A DNA stretch of 36,905 nucleotides from contig JAODAQ010000017.1 in assembly GCA_025463515.1 (NCBI GenBank), forward strand, positions 1 through 36,905, written 5' to 3'. This DNA is from Rhodoglobus sp. Its GTDB lineage: Bacteria > Actinomycetota > Actinomycetes > Actinomycetales > Microbacteriaceae. The translations under genes were made by a program, and so were the position numbers. Positions 22,379 to 31,563 of the stretch are shown one piece after another; the first letter of the stretch is position 1, and every line of letters begins with the position of its first letter. The notes under the pieces are model-generated. The model did no database searches, was not told the DNA's origin, and saw only the letters and a program-made list of their open reading frames with translations.

Positions 22379-24376
22379 ATGCCCACTGGGTCGCCCGTCA
22401 GCACCGACCGCATCGGCGACGTCGTCGTGCTCATCCTGCAGAACCCACCGGTGAACACCCTCGCGCAGCCCGTGCGCGAGGCCCTCTACCGGGAGCTCGA
22501 AGCCGCAGACCTCGACGGCTCCGTCGCCGCCGTCGTCATCGCCGGCGGGAAGCAGTTCAGCGCAGGGGCCGATCTCGCCGAGTTCGACTCCGGGCAGGCC
22601 CTCGCGCATCCCACCCTCCACGGCGAGCTCGCCGGCCTGCTCGACTCACTCCGTGTGCCCTCGGTCGCCGCGATCACGGGAGTCGCTCTGGGCGGCGGGC
22701 TCGAACTGGCGCTCGCCTGCAGCGCTCGCGTCGCCTCGCCCACCGCGACCGTCGGCCTGCCCGAGACGACGCTCGGCTTCATGCCCGGCGCAGGCGGAAC
22801 GCAGCGGCTCCCCCGCGCGGTCGGGATCGAGCGCGCCGTGAACCTGATCGCGTCGGGCAGGAGCATCGACGCCACGACTGCCGCAGAGTGGGGACTCGTC
22901 GACGAGGTCGCCGACGATCCGATCGCGGCAGCTGTGCGACACGCAGAGCGGCTCGCCACCGCGGGCGAGCGGCCACGTCTGCGCGATCTCCCGGTCTCCG
23001 ACTCCGCGGCCGCAGCCTTCGTCGACATTGCGCTGCGGGATGCCCGTCGCGCACGCCGCGCACCGGGCGTCCTCTTCGCCCTCGAAGCAGTCGGAGCCTC
23101 GGCGACGCTGCCCTTCGACGAGGGCATGGCTCTCGAGTTCACACTCTTCGAGCGACTCGCGCGGACGCCCGAGGCGAAGGCCGCGCGCTATCGCTTCCTG
23201 TCCGACCGGGCCGGGGGCAAGCCGAGTACGACGGTCGCCATGCCCGCGAGTGTCGCCGTCGTCGGGGCCGGGACGATGGGGCGCGGGATCGCGCAGGCAT
23301 TCCTCGCGGCGGGCATCCCGACGACCCTCATCGACACGGATCGCGGGAGGGTCGACGCCGGCGCCGGCGCAATCCGCTCCTCGCTCGACGACTCCGTCGC
23401 CCGCGGGCGACTGGCGCCCGACCAGCGCGACGCTCGGTCTGCGCTGCTGAGTGCCGCCGTGGGCCTGGACTCTGCGGCCGGAGCAGACCTCGTGATCGAG
23501 GCGGTGTTCGAGAACCTCGCGGTGAAGCTCGAGGTGTTCCGCGAGCTGGACCGCGTGGCCGGGCCCGACGCCGTGCTGGCCTCGAACACCTCCTCGCTCG
23601 ACGTGGATGTGATCGCCGGCGCGACGAGCCGCCCCGGGTCGGTCGTCGGCATGCACTTCTTCAGCCCTGCGCACATCATGAAGCTCGTCGAGGTGGTCGA
23701 TGGTGCTGCGACGACCACGCGCAGCCTCGACACGGCCATCGCCGTGGCCCGGAAACTCGGGAAGACGCCCGTCGTCTCGAGAGTCGGCCCCGGCTTCATC
23801 GGCAACCGCATCTTCGACCAGTACCTGCGGCAGGCGGTGCTCCTCCTCCAGTCCGGATGCACTCCGCTCCAGGTCGACGAGGCCATGCAGGCTTGGGGCA
23901 TGGCCATGGGCCCGTTCGCCGTGCTCGACCTCGTCGGCAACGACGTCGCCTGGGCGGCCCGCAAGGAGCGCGGTGAGACGGATGCCGCGTGGGCGCCGGC
24001 CGACGCGTTGTGCGAGCTCGGGTGGTTCGGCCGCAAGACGGGCAAGGGCTGGTACGACTATCCGGCCGGATCCCCCAATACCGACCTCGCCCTGCCGGAC
24101 GGCCCCGGCCTCGCCGCCGACGATATCGCGCTGCGCTGCATCCTCGCCATGGTGAACGAGGCCGCTGCCGTGCTCGCGGACGGCATCGCCGCCTCGACCC
24201 GCGACATCGACACGGTCATCACCAAGGGCTACGGCTTCCCGGGCGCCCGCGGCGGGCCGTGGTTCTTCGCCGAACAACTCGGGTGGGGTCGCGTGACCGC
24301 GATCATGCGCAGGTTCGCCGAGGAGACCGGCGACGCGTTCTGGCAGCCGAGCACCGCTCTGGGGGCACAGTCATGA
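22379..24376 (+). CDS. Bifunctional enoyl-CoA hydratase / 3-hydroxyacyl-CoA dehydrogenase
   Basis: A 665-residue multifunctional beta-oxidation enzyme. The N-terminal crotonase domain (to about 190) has the oxyanion region [24 protein letters not shown] and [20 protein letters not shown], with both catalytic Glu residues kept. The dehydrogenase part from about 285 has the Rossmann motif [28 protein letters not shown], catalytic His in [17 protein letters not shown], and two C-terminal 3HCDH helical repeats. Architecture resembles peroxisomal-type or FadB/FadJ-like enzymes without a thiolase subunit. I chose ATG 22379 with GAGGAG upstream over an earlier ATG at 22313, which would lie inside the promoter. 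The stop overlaps the thiolase start (ATGA). Expected role: hydrate and oxidise an acyl-CoA made by the nearby ligase. Confidence 0.93.
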   Translation: MPTGSPVSTDRIGDVVVLILQNPPVNTLAQPVREALYRELEAADLDGSVAAVVIAGGKQFSAGADLAEFDSGQALAHPTLHGELAGLLDSLRVPSVAAITGVALGGGLELALACSARVASPTATVGLPETTLGFMPGAGGTQRLPRAVGIERAVNLIASGRSIDATTAAEWGLVDEVADDPIAAAVRHAERLATAGERPRLRDLPVSDSAAAAFVDIALRDARRARRAPGVLFALEAVGASATLPFDEGMALEFTLFERLARTPEAKAARYRFLSDRAGGKPSTTVAMPASVAVVGAGTMGRGIAQAFLAAGIPTTLIDTDRGRVDAGAGAIRSSLDDSVARGRLAPDQRDARSALLSAAVGLDSAAGADLVIEAVFENLAVKLEVFRELDRVAGPDAVLASNTSSLDVDVIAGATSRPGSVVGMHFFSPAHIMKLVEVVDGAATTTRSLDTAIAVARKLGKTPVVSRVGPGFIGNRIFDQYLRQAVLLLQSGCTPLQVDEAMQAWGMAMGPFAVLDLVGNDVAWAARKERGETDAAWAPADALCELGWFGRKTGKGWYDYPAGSPNTDLALPDGPGLAADDIALRCILAMVNEAAAVLADGIAASTRDIDTVITKGYGFPGARGGPWFFAEQLGWGRVTAIMRRFAEETGDAFWQPSTALGAQS

Positions 24377-25551
24377 GATCTGCAGTCATCGTCTCAACGG
24401 CGCGCACGCCGCTCACCCCGTCGTGGTCGGGAGGCCTCAACCTCACCCACCCGGCGACGATGGCGGGCCACGTCATCTCGGCGGCCATCGAGCGCGCTGG
24501 GGTCGACCCCGGCCGCATCGACGATGTGATCCTCGGCTGCGCCAACGGCGAGGGCGCCAACGGCAGCAACATCGCGCGGCTCGGCGCCCTGCGCGCGGGG
24601 CTCCCGGTCTCGACCGCGGGGACGACAGTCAATAGGTTCTGCGCCTCGGGCCTCGAAGCGATCGCCCTCGCCGCCCAGCGCGTCATGACCGGTCAGTACG
24701 AGGTCGCGGTCGCGGGCGGCGTGGAGTCGATCGGGCTCGTGCAGGAGCACCTCAACGGCTTCATGGCCGAGGACCCGTGGCTGCGCGCGAACGTGCCCTC
24801 GATCTACCTGCCGATGCTGCAGACCGCGGAGGTCGTCGCCGACCGGTACTCGATCTCTCGTGAGCGGCAGGACGAGTACGGCCTCCAGAGCCAGTTGCGC
24901 TCGGCCGCCGCCGCCGAGGCAGGGCGGTTCGACCGCGAGCTCGCGCCGCTCTCCACCCGCGCGGCCCTGCTCGACCGGGCGTCAGGTGACCGGTCGATAG
25001 TGGATGTCACGGTGTCGGCTGATGAGGGCATCCGGGCCGATTCGACCCTCGAGGGGCTCGCGCGCATCCGTCCGGCGCTTCCGGGCGGAACGGTCTCGGC
25101 GGGGAACGCGAGCGGATTCTCCGACGGCGCCTCGGCCTGCGTCGTGATGAGCGAGGAGGAGGCCGAGCGCCAGGGACTCGAGATCCTCGGCAGGTTCGTG
25201 TCCTATGCGGTCTCGGGCTGCGAGCCCGACGAGATGGGGATCGGCCCGGTCTTCGCGGTGCCGAAGCTCCTCGAGCGCGCCGGGCTCGGCGTCGACGACA
25301 TCGACCTCTGGGAGCTCAACGAGGCCTACGCCGTGCAGGTGCTGTACTGCCGTGACCGCCTCGGCATCGACAACTCTGTCCTCAATGTCGACGGCGGCTC
25401 GATCGCCATGGGCCACCCGTACGGCATGTCCGGGGCGCGGCTCGCGGGGCACGCCCTCGTCGAGGGCCAGCGCCGCGGCGCCCGACGGGTGGTCATCACG
25501 ATGTGCATCGGCGGCGGCCAGGGTGCCGCCGCACTCTTCGAAGTCAACTAG
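24373..25551 (+). CDS. Thiolase (acetyl-CoA C-acyltransferase), substrate unassigned
   Basis: A 392-residue thiolase. Catalytic elements are complete: acyl-accepting Cys90 in [18 protein letters not shown] near 315, catalytic His in [17 protein letters not shown], and the C-terminal CIGGGQG with the proton-shuttling Cys. The usual GGxExMS block reads GGVESIG, and the loop region is divergent from PcaF and from standard FadA, suggesting a bulky or unusual 3-oxoacyl-CoA. Its start overlaps the hydratase/dehydrogenase stop, so the two act in sequence: oxidation to a 3-oxoacyl-CoA, then cleavage to acetyl-CoA and a shortened acyl- or aroyl-CoA. Confidence 0.92.
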   Translation: MRSAVIVSTARTPLTPSWSGGLNLTHPATMAGHVISAAIERAGVDPGRIDDVILGCANGEGANGSNIARLGALRAGLPVSTAGTTVNRFCASGLEAIALAAQRVMTGQYEVAVAGGVESIGLVQEHLNGFMAEDPWLRANVPSIYLPMLQTAEVVADRYSISRERQDEYGLQSQLRSAAAAEAGRFDRELAPLSTRAALLDRASGDRSIVDVTVSADEGIRADSTLEGLARIRPALPGGTVSAGNASGFSDGASACVVMSEEEAERQGLEILGRFVSYAVSGCEPDEMGIGPVFAVPKLLERAGLGVDDIDLWELNEAYAVQVLYCRDRLGIDNSVLNVDGGSIAMGHPYGMSGARLAGHALVEGQRRGARRVVITMCIGGGQGAAALFEVN

Positions 25552-25564
25552 AAGGAGACAGACG

Positions 25565-27019
25565 ATGACGTTTCTCACCGATACCTGGAGCGGCTCCCTC
25601 TACTCGGGCACCTGGAAGGCCGGGTCCGCCGGCGTCGCTGACGTGATCGAGCCCGCGACCGGCGGCACACTCGGCTCGATCGGCGTCGCGGGTGTCGAGG
25701 ATGTGCACGCGGCAGCGGTCGCCGCATCCCGCGCCCAGCGGGACTGGGCCCGCCGTCTGCCTGAGGAGCGCGCGGCAGTTCTTCGCAGAGCGGGGCTGCT
25801 CTTCCAAGAGCACGCCGCCGAGATCGAGGGCTGGATCATCCGGGAGACCGGTGCGATCGGCGGCAAGGCCGCGCTCGAGACCCACATTGCCGCGAACGAG
25901 TGCTTCGAGGCGTCCGCCCTGCCCTCGTTCCCGCACGGGGACGTGCTGCCGTCGAATGAGGCGCGCTGGTCGTTCGCCCGCAGGATGCCCGCCGGCGTGG
26001 TGGGCGTCATCGCCCCGTTCAACTTTCCGCTGATCCTCGCCATCAGGGCCGTGGCTCCGGCGCTCGCTCTCGGAAACGCCGTACTGCTCAAGCCCGACCT
26101 CCGCACGGCGGTCTCGGGCGGGGTGGCCATCGCGCGGATCTTCGTGGAGGCCGGGCTGCCTGACGGCCTGCTTCATCTCCTGCCCGGCGGAGTAGACGTC
26201 GGGGAGGCCGTAGTCTCGGCGCCCGAGGTACGCATCATCGCCTTCACGGGATCGACCGGAGCCGGCCGCGCCGTAGGCGCGCTCGCCGCGCAGCACCTCA
26301 AGCGCGTGCACCTCGAACTCGGCGGCAACAACGCACTCGTCGTGCTGCCCGGGGCCGACCTCGCGCTCGCGGCATCGGCGGGAGCGTTCGGCTCGTTCAT
26401 GCACCAGGGCCAGATCTGCATGTCGACCGGCCGCCACCTCGTGCACGAGAGCCTGTTCGAGAGCTACGTCGACGCGCTCGCGGAGAAGGCCGCGCACCTC
26501 CCCGTGGGCGACCCGGCGAGCGGCCAGGTCGCCATCGGCCCGATCATCGACCAGCGCCAGCTCGACCGCATCGAGTCGATCGTGCAGCGCACGGTGCAGC
26601 AGGGCGGGCGGCTTGCGGCGGGCGGGACATCCACGGGGCTCTTCTACGCGCCTACGGTGATGACCGGTCTCGATTCGACGATGCCGGCCTGGGCAGAGGA
26701 GGTCTTCGGGCCGGTCGCGCCGGTGCGCCCGTTCTCGAGCGTGAGCGAGGCCGCGAGCCTCGCCGCGGAGAACGACTACGGCCTCTCCCTCGGCATCCTC
26801 GGCGACGTCGGCCTCGCGATGGACCTCGCGGACCTGGTGCCGAGCGGCAAGATCCACATCAACGAGCAGACGGTGTCAGACGAGGCCAACGCGCCCTTCG
26901 GGGGCGTCGGGTGGTCGGGCAACGGATCGCGCATCGGCGGCCTCGAGACGAACCTCGACGCGTTCACGGACGTCCAGTGGCTCACGATGAGATCGACCAT
27001 CGCACCGTACCCGTTCTGA
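25565..27019 (+). CDS. Aldehyde dehydrogenase, benzaldehyde/vanillin dehydrogenase-like
   Basis: A 484-residue NAD(P)-dependent aldehyde dehydrogenase. Motifs: GVIAPFNFPLILAIRAVAPALALGNAVLLKPD near residue 145, FTGSTGAGRAVG near 225, general base Glu251 in LELGGNNALV and catalytic Cys285 in HQGQICMSTGR. The HQGQICM context is typical of benzaldehyde, vanillin and salicylaldehyde dehydrogenases (XylC/Vdh-like). A clear AAGGAG precedes the ATG at 25565, and the thiolase stop is 13 bases upstream, so it closes the operon. An aryl aldehyde would arise if the side chain is removed by retro-aldol cleavage instead of thiolysis. Its stop abuts the convergent pcaJ stop with no base between. Confidence 0.9.
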   Translation: MTFLTDTWSGSLYSGTWKAGSAGVADVIEPATGGTLGSIGVAGVEDVHAAAVAASRAQRDWARRLPEERAAVLRRAGLLFQEHAAEIEGWIIRETGAIGGKAALETHIAANECFEASALPSFPHGDVLPSNEARWSFARRMPAGVVGVIAPFNFPLILAIRAVAPALALGNAVLLKPDLRTAVSGGVAIARIFVEAGLPDGLLHLLPGGVDVGEAVVSAPEVRIIAFTGSTGAGRAVGALAAQHLKRVHLELGGNNALVVLPGADLALAASAGAFGSFMHQGQICMSTGRHLVHESLFESYVDALAEKAAHLPVGDPASGQVAIGPIIDQRQLDRIESIVQRTVQQGGRLAAGGTSTGLFYAPTVMTGLDSTMPAWAEEVFGPVAPVRPFSSVSEAASLAAENDYGLSLGILGDVGLAMDLADLVPSGKIHINEQTVSDEANAPFGGVGWSGNGSRIGGLETNLDAFTDVQWLTMRSTIAPYPF

Positions 27020-27646
27020 TCAGACAGTGATCTCCGCGTCCGTCGCCGCGAGCACCTGCTCGACGGTGACCCCGGGCGCGAGCTCGACGAGCACGAGGCC
27101 GTCGGGGGTGACATCCAGCACGCACAGGTCGGTGATGATCCGGTCGACGCACGCCCGCCCGGTCAGCGGCAGCGTGCACTCCGCCACGACCTTGGCCGAG
27201 CCGTCCTTCGCGACGTGCTCCATGACCACGATCACGCGGTCGGCGCCCGTCACGAGGTCCATCGCGCCGCCCATGCCCTTGATGAGCTTGCCCGGCACCG
27301 CCCAGTTGGCGATGTCGCCGGCGGCGGAGACCTGCATCGCCCCGAGGATCGCCGTCGCGATACGGCCGCCGCGGATCATCCCGAACGAGGTGGCCGAGTC
27401 GAAGTAGGAGGCGCCCGGCAGAACAGTCACTGTCTCCTTGCCGGCGTTGATGAGCTTGGGGTCGGCCTCGCCCGCCCAGGGGTAGGGGCCCACCCCGAGG
27501 ACGCCGTTCTCCGAGTGCAGCACGACGGTCATCCCCTCTCGCAGGTAGTTCGGGATGAGCGTGGGCAGCCCGATGCCGAGGTTCACGTAGGTGCCGTCGA
27601 CGAGCTCGAGGGCGGCGCGGGCGGCGAGCTCGTCACGGGTGAGCAT
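27020..27646 (-). CDS. pcaJ: 3-oxoadipate CoA-transferase, beta subunit
   Basis: The 208-residue second subunit of succinyl-CoA:3-oxoadipate CoA-transferase. CoA-transferase signature 2 is present as LHSENG, with Glu as the residue that forms the CoA thioester intermediate; other family blocks are [14 protein letters not shown] near residue 22 and [19 protein letters not shown] near 130. The start ATG at 27646 overlaps the end of pcaI by 14 bases. It is the last gene of the pobA-pcaI-pcaJ transcript. The family also includes acetoacetate CoA-transferases (ScoB/AtoA), but the pobA/pcaF neighbourhood decides. Confidence 0.92.
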   Translation of the reverse strand: MLTRDELAARAALELVDGTYVNLGIGLPTLIPNYLREGMTVVLHSENGVLGVGPYPWAGEADPKLINAGKETVTVLPGASYFDSATSFGMIRGGRIATAILGAMQVSAAGDIANWAVPGKLIKGMGGAMDLVTGADRVIVVMEHVAKDGSAKVVAECTLPLTGRACVDRIITDLCVLDVTPDGLVLVELAPGVTVEQVLAATDAEITV

Positions 27647-28397
27647 GGCGCACGGTCTCCTTCTCGATGGGCAGGTCGGCGGCCTGCTCGGGCGTGAGCT
27701 GCACGATGCGGTCCACGTAGATGCCGGGCAGGTGAATGCTGTCGGGGTCGAGCGTGCCGGCCGGGACGATCTCGTCGACCTCGGCGATCGTCGTGCGCCC
27801 CGACATCGCGGCGAGCGGGTTGAAGTTGCGCGCCGACTTCTCGAACACGAGGTTGCCGTGGGTGTCGCCGACGGCCGCGCGCACGAGTCCGTAGTCCGCG
27901 CGGATCGCGTGCTCGAGCACGTACTCGCGCCCGTCGAAGACCTGCGTCTGCTTCGCCGGCGAGGTGATCGACACCGAGCCGTCGGGGGCGTGCCGCCAGG
28001 GCATCCCGCCCTCGGAGACGACGGTGCCGACGCCCGTCGCGGTGAAGAACGCCGGGATGCCCACTCCGCCCGCTCGCAGCCGCTCCGCCAGGGTGCCCTG
28101 CGGCGTGAGCTCGACCTCCACCTCGCCGCCGAGGTACTGGCGCGCGAACTCCTTGTTCTCGCCGATGTAGCTCGCAATGATGCGCCGGATCCGGCCCTCC
28201 GAGAGCAGGAGCCCCAGGCCCCAGCCGTCCACGCCGCAGTTGTTGGAGACGATCTCGAGGCCGGATGCCCCCTGCTCGAGCAGCGCGCCGATGAGCGAGA
28301 TCGGCACCCCGACCAGGCCGAAGCCGCCCACGGCGAGGGTGGAGCCGTCGGGGATGTCGGCGATCGCGGCGGCCGCTGAGGCGTACGTCTTATCCAT
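27633..28397 (-). CDS. pcaI: 3-oxoadipate CoA-transferase, alpha subunit
   Basis: The 254-residue first subunit, which activates 3-oxoadipate with CoA from succinyl-CoA. CoA-transferase signature 1 is visible near residues 15-30 as [16 protein letters not shown], and [33 protein letters not shown] is characteristic of the alpha subunits. ATG at 28397 gives the conserved MDKTYASA start; an upstream start would run into pobA. It overlaps the 3' end of pobA by eight bases and pcaJ by 14, so all three are co-translated. Confidence 0.93.
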   Translation of the reverse strand: MDKTYASAAAAIADIPDGSTLAVGGFGLVGVPISLIGALLEQGASGLEIVSNNCGVDGWGLGLLLSEGRIRRIIASYIGENKEFARQYLGGEVEVELTPQGTLAERLRAGGVGIPAFFTATGVGTVVSEGGMPWRHAPDGSVSITSPAKQTQVFDGREYVLEHAIRADYGLVRAAVGDTHGNLVFEKSARNFNPLAAMSGRTTIAEVDEIVPAGTLDPDSIHLPGIYVDRIVQLTPEQAADLPIEKETVRHAHP

Positions 28398-29571
28398 GGA
28401 TCGGCAGCCCCGTGTAGAACTCCGCGAGGTGGGCCTTCGCATGGTCGCTCGACACCAGCTGCGCGAGCTGGCCCAGTTGCACGTTGTGGTCGAACTCCGC
28501 GTCGGGCCCGCTGAAGCTGTGCAGCATGCGGGTCATCCAGGTGGAGAAGTACTGCGTCTGCCACGCCCGGGAGAGCTGCGTGTCGGAGTAGGCGTCGAGG
28601 GTAGCGTCATCGCCTGCGTAGTGCTCGACGAGTCCGCGGCGCAGCAGCGCGACATCGGCGATCGCCGAGTTGAGGCCCTTGGCCCCCGTCGGCGGAACGA
28701 TGTGCGCGGCATCCCCGGCGAGGAACAGGCTGCCGTGCCGCATGGGCGCGCTGACGAAGCTGCGCATGGGCGTGACGGACTTGTCGAAGATCTCACCGCG
28801 CTCGAGCGTCCAGCCCGGAAGCCCCAGGCGCACGTCGAGCTCGTCCCAGATGCGCTCGTCAGGCCAGTCGGCGATGTCCTCGTCGGGCGGAACCTGCAGG
28901 TAGAGGCGGCTGATCTCCGGCGAGCGCATGCTCAGCAGGGCGAAACCGCGCTCGTGCAGCGCGTAGACGAGCTCGTCGGAGGACGGCGCAGCGTGGGCGA
29001 GGATGCCGAGCCAGCCGAAGTCGTACTCGCGCTCGTAGGCCACGCGGTCCGCCGGGGGGATCGCGAGCCGCGAGATGCCGTGGAAGCCGTCGGCGCCCAC
29101 GACGAAGTCGCACCGCAGCTCGTACTGCTCGTCGCCCTCGGTGAAGAGCACGCGCGGGTGGTCGGTCTCGAGGTCGACGGGCCGCGCATCCGCGATCTCG
29201 TACCGGGCCGGCGTGCCGTTGGCCTCGTGCGCCGCGATGAGGTCTTTCACCACCTCCTGCTGGCCGTAGATCCACACGTGCCGCCCGATGAGCGCCTCGA
29301 AGTCGAGGTGGTGGCGCTCCCCCGCGAACTGCAGATGGATGCCGCCGTGCCGCAGCCCTTCGCGGTGCAGCCGCTCGCCGAGGCCGTTCGCGGCGAGGAG
29401 CTCCACCGCGTCGTGCTCGAGGACTCCGGCCCGCACGCGCTGGACGGTGTAGTCGCGGTCGCGCAGCTCGAGCACGACGTTGTCGATACCCGAGCCGTGC
29501 AGAAGGTGAGAGAGCAGCAGGCCGGCGGGGCCGCCGCCGATGATGCCCACCTGCGTGGTGATGGTCTTCAC
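28390..29571 (-). CDS. pobA: 4-hydroxybenzoate 3-monooxygenase
   Basis: A 393-residue FAD monooxygenase, the length of classical p-hydroxybenzoate hydroxylase. FAD motifs: GGGPAG near residues 12-17, [12 protein letters not shown] near 160 and [22 protein letters not shown] near 285. The C-terminal AEFYTGLPI carries the Tyr that matches active-site Tyr385 of the Pseudomonas enzyme. It turns 4-hydroxybenzoate into protocatechuate for PcaHG. The start is GTG at 29571, preceded by GGAGGA. It is first in the pobA-pcaI-pcaJ transcript, divergent from pcaF with a shared operator between them. Confidence 0.96.
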   Translation of the reverse strand: MKTITTQVGIIGGGPAGLLLSHLLHGSGIDNVVLELRDRDYTVQRVRAGVLEHDAVELLAANGLGERLHREGLRHGGIHLQFAGERHHLDFEALIGRHVWIYGQQEVVKDLIAAHEANGTPARYEIADARPVDLETDHPRVLFTEGDEQYELRCDFVVGADGFHGISRLAIPPADRVAYEREYDFGWLGILAHAAPSSDELVYALHERGFALLSMRSPEISRLYLQVPPDEDIADWPDERIWDELDVRLGLPGWTLERGEIFDKSVTPMRSFVSAPMRHGSLFLAGDAAHIVPPTGAKGLNSAIADVALLRRGLVEHYAGDDATLDAYSDTQLSRAWQTQYFSTWMTRMLHSFSGPDAEFDHNVQLGQLAQLVSSDHAKAHLAEFYTGLPIHG

Positions 29572-29603
29572 TGGTCCTCCCGGGCGGCGGTGCTACGATC
29601 ACG

Positions 29604-29634
29604 ATTAGAACAGTTGTTCGTATCGCGCACAACT
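29604..29634. promoter_or_regulatory. pobA promoter with IclR/PcaR-like operator in the pobA-pcaF gap
   Basis: On the minus strand TTGTGC (29627-29632) and TCTAAT (29604-29609) are 17 bases apart, giving a leader of about 25 bases to the pobA GTG. Over the -35 box and spacer lies an inverted repeat: arms AGTTGTTCG (29612-29620) and CGCACAACT (29626-29634), eight of nine pairs matching, five bases apart. Its core GTTCGTATCGCGCAC (29616-29630) agrees in 11 of 15 positions with the PcaR site I recall from Pseudomonas, GTTCGATAATCGCAC. The IclR protein encoded at 30832 is the likely binder. Confidence 0.6.
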
Positions 29635-29662
29635 AGCGCAGCCTACTGAGTGGGATGGAACC

Positions 29663-30832
29663 ATGACCGCGAGCTTCGTCTACGACGCGATCCGCACGCC
29701 GTTCGGGCGGCACGGCAAGGCCCTGGCCGGCGTGCGCCCCGACGATCTCGCCGCACACACGATCGGGGCGCTGCTCGCCCGGCATCCAGCGCTCGATCCG
29801 GCCGCCATTGACGACGTCATCCTCGGCGATGCGAACCAGGCCGGGGAGGACAACCGCAACGTCGCCCGCTTCGCCGCCCTGCTCGCGGGGCTGCCGTCAT
29901 CGATCCCGGGCGTCACCGTGAACCGCCTGTGCGGCTCGAGCGTCGAGAGCGTCATCCAGGCCAGCCGCGCCGTCGAGGCCGGGGACGCCGACCTCGTGCT
30001 CGCGGGCGGCGTCGAGTCGATGAGCCGCGCGCCGTGGGTCATGCTCAAGCCCGACAGGCCCTACGCCTCCGGCTCCGAGACCATGCACTCGACGACCATG
30101 GGCTGGCGGATGACCAACCCCCGCCTCCGCACGGACTGGACGATCTCCAACGGCCAGAGCGCAGAGCTGCTCGCCGAGCGCTACGGCATCACGCGCGAGG
30201 AGCAGGACGCCTTCGCGGTCCGCAGCCACCTTCGCGCCGCAGCCGCGTGGGACGCCGGGCTCTACGCCGAGGTGGTCGCCGTGCCGGGCACTGACCTCGT
30301 GCGCGACGAGGGGATCCGGCCGGATGCCTCGGTCGAGTCGCTGGCCGCCCTCAAGCCCGCCTTCGCTCCCGGCGGAAGCGTCACCGCCGGCAACTCCTCG
30401 CCGCTCAACGACGGCGCCTCGATGCTGCTCATCGGCGGCGAGAAGACCGCGCTCGACGCGGAGCCGCTCGCCCGCATCATCGGGCGCGCGTCGTTCGGCA
30501 ACGACCCCGACGTGTTCGGCATCGCGCCCGTCGAGGCCGCGAACCGCGCCCTCGCCCGCGCGGGCAAGAGCTGGGCCGACGTCGACCTGGTCGAGCTCAA
30601 CGAGGCGTTCGCGTCGCAGTCCCTCGCCTGCCTGAAGCTGTGGCCGGAGCTCGACCCCGAGCTCGTGAACGTGCACGGCGGCGCACTCGCGATCGGGCAT
30701 CCTCTCGGCGCCTCGGGCGGGCGGATCATCGGCCACCTCGCCCACGAGCTGAAGCGGCGCGGCGGGGGCGTCGGCGTCGCCGCGATCTGCATCGGCGTGG
30801 GCCAGGGGCTCGCCGTGGTGCTGGAGCGCTGA
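29663..30832 (+). CDS. pcaF: 3-oxoadipyl-CoA thiolase
   Basis: A 389-residue thiolase completing the beta-ketoadipate pathway: 3-oxoadipyl-CoA plus CoA to succinyl-CoA and acetyl-CoA. PcaF/PaaJ-type features: Cys90 in VNRLCGSSVES, GGVESMSRAPWVM near 115, WTISNGQSAELLAERYGI near 155, NEAFASQ near 315, GGALAIGHPLGASGGR near 345 and CIGVGQG at the end. It is divergent from pobA-pcaIJ and overlaps the IclR start by one base (TGATG). Together with pobA, pcaHG, pcaB, pcaC, pcaD and pcaIJ it gives the full route from 4-hydroxybenzoate to central metabolism. Confidence 0.93.
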   Translation: MTASFVYDAIRTPFGRHGKALAGVRPDDLAAHTIGALLARHPALDPAAIDDVILGDANQAGEDNRNVARFAALLAGLPSSIPGVTVNRLCGSSVESVIQASRAVEAGDADLVLAGGVESMSRAPWVMLKPDRPYASGSETMHSTTMGWRMTNPRLRTDWTISNGQSAELLAERYGITREEQDAFAVRSHLRAAAAWDAGLYAEVVAVPGTDLVRDEGIRPDASVESLAALKPAFAPGGSVTAGNSSPLNDGASMLLIGGEKTALDAEPLARIIGRASFGNDPDVFGIAPVEAANRALARAGKSWADVDLVELNEAFASQSLACLKLWPELDPELVNVHGGALAIGHPLGASGGRIIGHLAHELKRRGGGVGVAAICIGVGQGLAVVLER

Positions 30833-31563
30833 TGGAGCCGGAGCCGAGCGGCCAGTACGTGCAGTCCCTCGCGCGGGGGCTGGCGGTCATCCGCGCGTTC
30901 GACGGCGAGAACCCGCGCATGACGCTGAGCGAGCTCGCCGCCCGCACCGGCCTCACGCGCGCCACGGCCCGCCGCTTCCTGCTCACCCTCGCCGAGCTCG
31001 GCTACGTCGCGACCGACGGAAAGCTCTTCGCGCTCACCCCGCGCGTGCTCGAGCTCGGCTTCTCGTACCTCTCGGGCCTCTCCCTCCCCGAGCTGGCCCA
31101 GCCGCACCTGGAGGCCCTCTCCCGCGAGCTCGACGAGTCGACCTCGGCCTCGGTCCTCGACGGCGACGCCATCGTCTACGTCGCGCGGGTGCCCACCCGG
31201 CGCATCATGAACGTGGGCATCACGATCGGCACGCGATTCCCCGCCAACCTGACCTCGATGGGCCGCCTGCTCCTGGCCGCGGGGCCGGAGAACAACTGGC
31301 CGGATGCCCTCCGCCCCGCACTCGCGGAGGTCCGCCGCCAGGGCTGGGCCCTCGTCGACCAGGAGCTCGAGCAGGGCCTGCGGTCGATCGCCGCTCCCCT
31401 GCACTCGGCCGACGGAACGGTCATCGCCGCCATCAACGTCTCGAGCACGACGTCGAGCGCGACGCTCGAGCGTATCGCTGACGACTTCCGGCCTGCTCTA
31501 CTGCGCACGGCGGCGCTCATCGACGAGGCGCTGCGCCAGGTCAGCCCCGGCCGCGCGACCTGA
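30832..31563 (+). CDS. pcaR: IclR-family regulator, PcaR-like
   Basis: A 243-residue IclR-type regulator. The helix-turn-helix lies near residues 12-62 (SLARGLAVIRAF; TGLTRATARRFLLTLAELGYV). The effector domain contains SLPELAQPHLEALSRELDESTSASVLDG, MNVGITIGTRFPANLTSMGRLLLA, and ends in DDFRPALLRTAALID, all close to PcaR/PcaU/CatR-type regulators of protocatechuate and beta-ketoadipate genes. It is translationally coupled to pcaF, and a PcaR-like site lies in the pobA-pcaF gap. Activation by beta-ketoadipate or protocatechuate is known for relatives. The gene name is by similarity and position. Confidence 0.82.
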   Translation: MEPEPSGQYVQSLARGLAVIRAFDGENPRMTLSELAARTGLTRATARRFLLTLAELGYVATDGKLFALTPRVLELGFSYLSGLSLPELAQPHLEALSRELDESTSASVLDGDAIVYVARVPTRRIMNVGITIGTRFPANLTSMGRLLLAAGPENNWPDALRPALAEVRRQGWALVDQELEQGLRSIAAPLHSADGTVIAAINVSSTTSSATLERIADDFRPALLRTAALIDEALRQVSPGRAT

